DNA from: DATEMK01 sp035275625
Lineage (GTDB): Bacteria; Bacteroidota; Bacteroidia; AKYH767-A; OLB10
Length of the DNA: 12,997 nucleotides
Assembly: GCA_035275625.1 (NCBI GenBank)
Contig: DATEMK010000489.1
Coordinates: forward strand, 1-12,997
Direction: 5' to 3'
Under the pieces are notes generated by a model. It searched no databases. It saw only the letters and a list, made by a program, of their open reading frames with translations, and was not told the DNA's origin. This document shows, one piece after another, positions 9,104 through 12,997 of this stretch. The number at the start of each line of letters is the position of its first letter. Within the stretch, counting starts at the first letter, position 1. The translations under genes and the position numbers were made by a program.

Positions 9104-9577
9104 ATGTCAGAAATTATTTATTTAACAGAGGAAGGCTTAAAAAAACTGAAAGACGAGCTCAATCATTTAAGAAATGTCGAACGCCCGGGCATTTCGCGCC
9201 AGATTGCAGAGGCAAGGGATAAAGGTGATTTATCAGAAAATGCAGAATATGATGCTGCCAAAGATGCGCAGGGAATGCTTGAATTAAAAATCTCAAAGCT
9301 CGAAGAAGAATTAAGCAATGCCCGCATTTTGGATGAATCCAAAATTGACGCCTCCAAAGTATCAGTACTTTCAAAAGTGAAAATAAAAAATCTCGCTAAT
9401 AAGCAGGTTTTGGATTATACGCTTGTCGCTGAATCGGAAGCTGATCTTAAAGGCGGAAAACTCTCCGTTACTTCTCCCATAGGAAAAGGATTATTAGGAA
9501 AAAAAATTGGTGAGATTGCTGAAATCGCTGTTCCGTCAGGCACATTAAAATTAGAAATTGTTTCTATTTCCAGGTAA
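9104..9577 (+). CDS. greA: Transcription elongation factor GreA
   Basis: At 157 residues it has the usual GreA length. The N-terminal antiparallel coiled coil (about 1-75) starts with YLTEEGLKKLKDEL and holds the diagnostic tip sequence RDKGDLSENAEYDAAK. D42 and E45 correspond to the acidic tip residues (D41/E44 in E. coli) that place Mg2+ in the RNA polymerase active site. The C-terminal FKBP-like domain (about 80-157) ends with the conserved SPIGKGLLGKKIGE stretch. GreA enters the polymerase secondary channel and stimulates cleavage of backtracked transcripts, rescuing stalled elongation in the cytoplasm. The ATG is preceded by an A/T-rich leader with no Shine-Dalgarno, as is usual in Bacteroidota. 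The HIT gene follows after 48 nt on the same strand and is probably co-transcribed. No promoter match could be assigned with confidence in the short gap after the upstream terminator. Confidence 0.97.
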   Translation: MSEIIYLTEEGLKKLKDELNHLRNVERPGISRQIAEARDKGDLSENAEYDAAKDAQGMLELKISKLEEELSNARILDESKIDASKVSVLSKVKIKNLANKQVLDYTLVAESEADLKGGKLSVTSPIGKGLLGKKIGEIAEIAVPSGTLKLEIVSISR

Positions 9578-9625
9578 TTTATTCAACTAATCAATTAATT
9601 ACCCAATCAACAAATCAACCAACCA
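9578..9625 (+). other. G-free, ATCAA-rich leader between greA and the HIT gene
   Basis: All 48 bases between the greA stop codon and the HIT start lack G on the plus strand. The sequence is built from loosely repeated AATCAA / CAACC words (for example CAATCAACAAATCAACCAAC). Such RNA would be largely unstructured, which could keep the HIT start codon accessible without a Shine-Dalgarno. Regulation is not shown; this is composition only. Confidence 0.5.
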
Positions 9626-10033
9626 ATGTCAAGTATTTTCACACGCATTGTAAATGGTGAGATTCCCTGTTACAAAGTAGCCGAAAATGAAAAGTTCCTT
9701 GCTTTTCTTGACATAAGCCCGCTTGCCAAAGGACATACGCTGGTTATTCCTAAAAAAGAAATTGATTATATTTTTGATATTGATGATTCGTTATTGGGGG
9801 AGCTTTTTATTTTTTCTAAAAAAGTGGGACTTGCAATTGAAAAGGTAATTCCCTGCAAAAGGATAGGCATCACCGTTATTGGCCTTGAAGTCCCTCATGC
9901 CCATGTCCATCTTATTCCTATTAATAATGTGAGCGATATGAATTTTGCCCGCCCCAAGCTTTCTTTTAAACCTGAAGAGTTGAAAGAAACGGCTGAAAGG
10001 ATCAATAAATCATATTCCGAACTTCCCGAATAG
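9626..10033 (+). CDS. HIT-family nucleotide hydrolase/transferase (HINT-like)
   Basis: The 135-residue protein starts with the typical SSIFTRIVNGEIPCYKVAE sequence, has the fold marker SPLAKGHTLVIPKKE (31-45), and ends the catalytic core with the histidine triad HAHVHLIP (91-98). By homology to HINT proteins, H93 is the nucleophile that forms a nucleotidyl intermediate and H91/H95 support it. HIT proteins of this class act as homodimers in the cytoplasm and hydrolyse AMP-linked phosphoramidates or related nucleotides; the physiological substrate in bacteria is uncertain. The zinc-binding Cys-x-x-Cys found in some bacterial HIT proteins is not present. It lies 48 nt after greA on the same strand, a gene pair I believe is common in Bacteroidota, and converges with ruvC 52 nt away. 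No clear hairpin terminator lies between the two convergent genes. Confidence 0.93.
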   Translation: MSSIFTRIVNGEIPCYKVAENEKFLAFLDISPLAKGHTLVIPKKEIDYIFDIDDSLLGELFIFSKKVGLAIEKVIPCKRIGITVIGLEVPHAHVHLIPINNVSDMNFARPKLSFKPEELKETAERINKSYSELPE

Positions 10034-10085
10034 GCTCCCGGAACTTCAGGATCGCACTTCCACCTTTGACAATAGAATTTCTCTT

Positions 10086-10637
10086 TTAAACTGCCCGATC
10101 AGGGTTTTCAGATAAAAAACCCTTCCAGCCATTCACCTTTTTGCCGGAAGGCGCATTTGAATTTCCCTGGAAATGATGGCAAACGGCCGCTGCCAATCCA
10201 TCGGTTGCATCCAGGTATTTGGGCATGTCTTCAAAATGTAATAAAGTTTGCAGCATGGCAGCCACCTGTTCTTTTGAAGCATTCCCGTTCCCGGTAACGG
10301 ATTGCTTTATTTTTTTAGGGGAATATTCAAAAATCGGGATAGTCCGGTAAAGCGCTGCAGCAATTGCAACTCCCTGTGCGCGGCCAAGCTTTAACATGCT
10401 TTGCACATTCTTTCCGAAAAACGGAGCTTCAATAGCAAGCTCATCCGGCTTATATTCGTCAATAAGATGAATGGTTTTTTCAAAAATCTTTTTCAGTTTC
10501 AGCGCATGATTATCCAGCTTGTCCAATTGAATTATTCCGGCAGCAATTAATTTTATCGAAGATGTTTCCACGCAAAGAATTCCGTAACCCATGATGTTGG
10601 TGCCGGGATCAATCCCAAGGATGATTTTTTCCTGCAT
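10086..10637 (-). CDS. ruvC: Crossover junction endodeoxyribonuclease RuvC (Holliday-junction resolvase)
   Basis: At 183 residues it is slightly longer than E. coli RuvC. The RNase H-like fold carries all four catalytic acids: D10 in LGIDPGTNIMGYG, E70 in LAIEAPFFGKNVQS, and D143 and D146 in LDATDGLAAAVCHH; these match D7, E66, D138 and D141 of E. coli. LGRAQG (84-89) is the usual conserved segment after the second acid. The enzyme is a Mg2+-dependent dimer that nicks opposite strands of Holliday junctions bound to RuvAB. About 25 C-terminal residues (from GNSNAPSGK) extend beyond the conserved core, which is common in Bacteroidota. ruvA and ruvB are not adjacent. The gene converges with the HIT gene and diverges from the membrane-protein gene at 10732; the ATG chosen leaves a normal three-residue lead before the first beta strand. 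Confidence 0.97.
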   Translation of the reverse strand: MQEKIILGIDPGTNIMGYGILCVETSSIKLIAAGIIQLDKLDNHALKLKKIFEKTIHLIDEYKPDELAIEAPFFGKNVQSMLKLGRAQGVAIAAALYRTIPIFEYSPKKIKQSVTGNGNASKEQVAAMLQTLLHFEDMPKYLDATDGLAAAVCHHFQGNSNAPSGKKVNGWKGFLSENPDRAV

Positions 10638-10731
10638 GGTGAATATGGGAAATCTGATTTGGGAATTTAATACTGCAATATTGAAAACTTTAGAGATACA
10701 AATTTTGCCACAGGGTTAAATTTTACTAACA
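10638..10731. promoter_or_regulatory. Divergent intergenic region between ruvC and the flippase-like gene
   Basis: This is the only gap with genes leaving in both directions, so it should hold promoters for ruvC (minus) and the membrane-protein/glycosyltransferase pair (plus). Matches to the Bacteroidota promoter (TTTG at -33, TAnnTTTG at -7) are weak. On the minus strand, TTTG (10702-10699) is followed after 18 nt by TATTGCAG. On the plus strand, TTTG (10658-10661) is followed after 17 nt by TATTGAAA. Neither -7 element is convincing, so only the region is annotated. Confidence 0.35.
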
Positions 10732-11742
10732 TTGTTTCCTCTTTTAAAATCAAAAGTTTTGACGGATAATAAAACCAAACGTAAAAATTATTTAATTCTT
10801 GCTCTCAAGATCGCCATCGTCTGCATTTCGCTTTGGGTAATTTACCGGCAGGTAATTGTAAAAGAAAATTTTTCGCAGTCATTGAATGAATACCGCGTGC
10901 TGCTGAAAGAGCGGCATACATGGGTAATTTTATCGGTTTTGATTTTGATGATGTTTTTTAACTGGCTTATTGAAGCTGTAAAATGGCGGGTGCTAATGTC
11001 TAAAATTCAAAAAGTAAGCTTAGGATTATCATTGTCAGCTATTTTTTCAGGCATCACAGTAAGTTTTTTTACACCAAACAGGATAGGAGAATATGCCGGT
11101 CGTGTGTTGCATCTCGATTCACCGGGAAGAATAAAAGCAGTGCTGGCTACGCTGGTCGGCAGTATGAATCAATTGCTCATTACTGTTGTAGCAGGAGTGC
11201 TTGCATTGTTAATTACCATGAAAGCACCGCTTTCCGATATGCGTTTTGTGTATTCGATCATTTGCGGAATTTCCATTGTAGCTTTAACAGGCATCGTTGT
11301 TTTTTATTTTAACGTTTCACAGTTTTATAGTTTTCTGCACCGCATTAAATTTTTGAAACGTTTTGACAAATACACTGAAGTATTTACATTTTATCATCGC
11401 AAAGAATTAAGCAAGATCACCCTGCTTTCTGCAGTACGTTACTTGGTTTTTACCACGCAGTATGTTTTATTGCTTTATCTTTTCGATGTGGATATTGACA
11501 TATTGACCGCATACCGCCTTATTTTTTTAATTTTTCTGATAATGGCAATCGTTCCGACTTTTGCGCTTGCCGAGCTTTCCATCCGGGGTTCTGTTGCTTT
11601 ATATTTTATGTCACCCTTATCTTCCGACAGCACGGGAATCGTTGCAGCATCATTTTCCCTTTGGTTTATCAATCTTGTCATACCCGCCATCATCGGTGCA
11701 TTCACATTATTTTTTGTACGGCTCAGCAAAGCGAACAGGTAA
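10732..11742 (+). CDS. UPF0104 / LPG-synthase transmembrane-domain family integral membrane protein (putative lipid flippase)
   Basis: The 336-residue polytopic protein has roughly eight hydrophobic segments (first at about 20-43, second at 63-80, last at about 308-330). The family hallmarks are EAVKWRVLM (81-89) and TPNRIGEYAGR (114-124), and later AELSIRGSVALYF. This matches the membrane domain found alone in UPF0104 proteins and fused to an aminoacyl transferase in MprF, where it flips lipids across the inner membrane. No aminoacyl-transferase domain is present, so lysyl-lipid synthesis is not expected; transport of a lipid or glycolipid is an inference. Start: an in-frame TAA lies at 10717-10719 and the first ATG in frame is codon 73, inside the second membrane segment, so a non-ATG start is needed. 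TTG at 10732 (used here) or TTG at 10759 fits. The stop codon directly abuts the ATG of the glycosyltransferase, implying translational coupling and a joint function. Confidence 0.85.
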   Translation: MFPLLKSKVLTDNKTKRKNYLILALKIAIVCISLWVIYRQVIVKENFSQSLNEYRVLLKERHTWVILSVLILMMFFNWLIEAVKWRVLMSKIQKVSLGLSLSAIFSGITVSFFTPNRIGEYAGRVLHLDSPGRIKAVLATLVGSMNQLLITVVAGVLALLITMKAPLSDMRFVYSIICGISIVALTGIVVFYFNVSQFYSFLHRIKFLKRFDKYTEVFTFYHRKELSKITLLSAVRYLVFTTQYVLLLYLFDVDIDILTAYRLIFLIFLIMAIVPTFALAELSIRGSVALYFMSPLSSDSTGIVAASFSLWFINLVIPAIIGAFTLFFVRLSKANR

Positions 11743-12897
11743 ATGGAAACATTCATCATCCTGTTAAAAATTGTAGCGTTCGTTTTAACAGGAATGTATT
11801 TTTTATTGATTTTGATTTATTCACTTTCGTGGGAGAAAATAAAAATATTTTCAACATCAGCAGCTGAAAGCAAAACATTTGTAACAGTTATTGTCGCTGC
11901 GCGGAATGAAGAAAAAAATATTGTTCAATGTTTGCATCATCTTACCGCACAAAATTATCCGCGGCATCTTTTTGAAATAATTATTGCAAATGATTTTTCT
12001 GAAGATAAAACGCAGCAGGTTGTTGAATCATTTATTCAATCAGATAAAAATGCAACTGTTAAACTGATTAATCTTTCGGAAATTTTTAAAGAGAAAAAAG
12101 GTTCAAAGAAAAGCGCAATTGCAGAGGCGGTAAAACAATCGAAAGGAGAATTAATCATCACAACAGATGCTGATTGCACAATGAACATACATTGGATGAA
12201 GACCATCGCTGATTATTATGAAACGCATCATCCTTACATGATTTGCGGCCCTGTTGTTTTTTCAGAGAGTAATTTGTTTGATAAAATTCAATCGCTTGAA
12301 TTCATGAGTTTGATCGGGATTGGCGCAGCAGCCATTCAATCCCGTTACCCGCTCATGTGCAACGCAGCTAACCTTGCTTTTAAAAAAGAAATTTTTTTTG
12401 AAACCGGAAGAGCAGATGTAAAAAACGAACCTTCTTCGGGAGATGATACATTTCTTATGTTTGCTATCCGCAGCAAATACAATGATAAAATTGCATTTCT
12501 CAAGTCAAAAGATGCTGTTGTCACCACGCAGCCGCAGTTTTTTATTAAAGAATTTTTCAATCAGAGAATCCGCTGGATTTCAAAAGTCAAAAATTACTCC
12601 GATCATTATGTTCAATTGATCGGGATCCTGTTTTTTCTTTTCAATATGACGATTTTGTTTTCGGGCATCGCTTTATTATTTACAAATGCATTTCTTTATA
12701 TTTTTCTTGCAGGGTTTGTTATAAAGCTTCTTGTTGATTTTATTTTTATGAACCAGGTTGCAGGATTTTTTCAAAAAAGAAAGTTGTTATGGCTGTTTAT
12801 TCCTGCTGAAGTGCTGCATGTATTTTATCTTGTTATTATTTCTGTTCTTATTTTTTCCAAAAAATATGAATGGAAGAAAAGAAGCGTAAAAGTTTAA
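11743..12897 (+). CDS. Membrane-anchored family 2 glycosyltransferase
   Basis: The 384-residue protein has one N-terminal membrane helix (about 4-28), a cytoplasmic GT-A domain (about 44-280), and three C-terminal hydrophobic segments (about 291-313, 317-335, 349-371). GT2 motifs are in order: TVIVAARNEEKNI (48-60, nucleotide binding), the DAD metal-binding motif at 142-144 (TTDADC), SGDDTF (232-237, acceptor/base region), and QRIRW (274-278). The Q-x-x-R-W motif and membrane layout resemble cellulose/hyaluronan-synthase-like enzymes, which use UDP-sugars, but length and topology do not decide between a polymer and a single glycolipid transfer. The ATG follows the preceding TAA with no gap, so it should be translated together with the flippase-like protein; I infer a shared role in making or moving a glycolipid or surface glycan. 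The stop codon lies inside a heptanucleotide repeat. Confidence 0.9.
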   Translation: METFIILLKIVAFVLTGMYFLLILIYSLSWEKIKIFSTSAAESKTFVTVIVAARNEEKNIVQCLHHLTAQNYPRHLFEIIIANDFSEDKTQQVVESFIQSDKNATVKLINLSEIFKEKKGSKKSAIAEAVKQSKGELIITTDADCTMNIHWMKTIADYYETHHPYMICGPVVFSESNLFDKIQSLEFMSLIGIGAAAIQSRYPLMCNAANLAFKKEIFFETGRADVKNEPSSGDDTFLMFAIRSKYNDKIAFLKSKDAVVTTQPQFFIKEFFNQRIRWISKVKNYSDHYVQLIGILFFLFNMTILFSGIALLFTNAFLYIFLAGFVIKLLVDFIFMNQVAGFFQKRKLLWLFIPAEVLHVFYLVIISVLIFSKKYEWKKRSVKV

Positions 12898-12934
12898 AGT
12901 TTAAAGTTTAAAGTTTAAAGTCCAAAGTTTGAAA
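12889..12934 (+). repeat. TTTAAAG heptanucleotide tandem repeat
   Basis: Four perfect TTTAAAG units run from 12893 to 12920. They are preceded by a degenerate partial unit (AAAG, 12889-12892) and followed by the variants TCCAAAG (12921-12927) and TTTGAAA (12928-12934). The first unit contains the TAA stop of the glycosyltransferase, and the last overlaps the proposed TTG start of the next gene. Short A/T-rich heptad repeats of this sort are, to my recollection, common between Bacteroidota genes. Copy number may vary by slippage. Confidence 0.9.
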
Positions 12935-12997
12935 AGCACACAAGATATTTTAATTAAACAGGTTGAAATTTATCAGTCACCTATAAAGCTGAAGGAA
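12929..12997 (+). CDS. N-terminus of a probable dipeptide (L-Ala-D/L-Glu) epimerase (3' partial)
   Basis: From TTG at 12929 an open frame runs to the last base of the window (23 codons). It contains KQVEIYQSPIKLKE, which I recognise as the start of Bacteroidota dipeptide epimerases of the enolase superfamily (muconate-lactonising subgroup); their first beta strand reads I..VE.Y.SP.KLKEPF. These enzymes epimerise L-Ala-D-Glu and related dipeptides released during peptidoglycan recycling. Catalytic residues lie outside the window, so the activity cannot be checked here. No ATG is available: an in-frame TAA is at 12902-12904, and TTG at 12929 is the best candidate, leaving a lead of about eight residues before the first strand. 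It would follow the glycosyltransferase by 31 nt, across the heptad repeat. Identification rests on a short match, so confidence is moderate. Confidence 0.6.
   Translation, partial: MKSTQDILIKQVEIYQSPIKLKE

Noticed and set aside
9159..9374. Two overlapping minus-strand open frames inside greA
   Set aside because: They are antisense to a strongly conserved gene, have no recognisable motifs, and are explained by greA codon composition.
10034..10085. Bidirectional terminator between the HIT gene and ruvC
   Set aside because: Only short pairings (for example TTCC with GGAA) were found, with no stable stem and no clear T-tract after one.
10732..11742. MprF lysyl-phosphatidylglycerol synthase
   Set aside because: Only the membrane-domain family is present; the C-terminal aminoacyl-transferase domain is missing and the gene ends at 336 codons.
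11475..11759. Minus-strand 94-codon open frame at the end of the flippase-like gene
   Set aside because: It is fully antisense to conserved membrane-protein sequence and shows no domain or start context.
12889..12934. CRISPR-like array
   Set aside because: The repeat unit is 7 nt with no spacers; it is a simple tandem repeat.

Overview
The window comes from a member of the Bacteroidota, probably an environmental lineage; genus and order cannot be read from it. The evidence is a TonB-dependent receptor with an N-terminal carboxypeptidase-regulatory-like domain, a very large secreted protein with a type IX secretion (T9SS)-like C-terminal domain, a PorV-like outer-membrane barrel, A+T-rich gene leaders without clear Shine-Dalgarno sequences, and Bacteroidota-type greA, HIT and ruvC genes. 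No tRNA, rRNA, CRISPR array, transposase or phage gene was seen.

Region 1 (1-9076) is a three-gene unit on the plus strand: the receptor (5' end outside the window), a 1402-residue exported protein of unknown function, and a 359-residue PorV/PorQ-type barrel. Gaps are only 41 and 52 nt, and a strong intrinsic terminator follows the barrel gene. The natural reading is an outer-membrane and cell-surface module: TonB-energised uptake or signalling, a large surface protein with Ca-binding-like loops, and a dedicated barrel that may help export or anchor that protein. The substrate is not evident. This is the most interesting part of the window.

Region 2 (9104-10637) is housekeeping. greA (transcript cleavage factor) and a HIT-family nucleotide hydrolase lie in tandem, joined by a 48-nt leader that contains no G. 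They converge on ruvC (Holliday-junction resolvase) on the minus strand.

Region 3 (10638-12997) begins with a 94-nt divergent intergenic region. A UPF0104-type multi-pass membrane protein (lipid flippase/LPG-synthase membrane-domain family) follows, directly abutted by a membrane-anchored family 2 glycosyltransferase with a QRIRW motif; together they suggest synthesis or handling of a glycolipid or surface glycan. A TTTAAAG heptanucleotide tandem repeat overlaps the glycosyltransferase stop codon. Just after it the window ends in what looks like the first 23 codons of a dipeptide (L-Ala-D/L-Glu) epimerase. Both the flippase-like gene and the epimerase lack a plausible ATG start and seem to use TTG.

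Every stretch longer than 300 bases is occupied by a gene; all intergenic gaps are under 100 bases.
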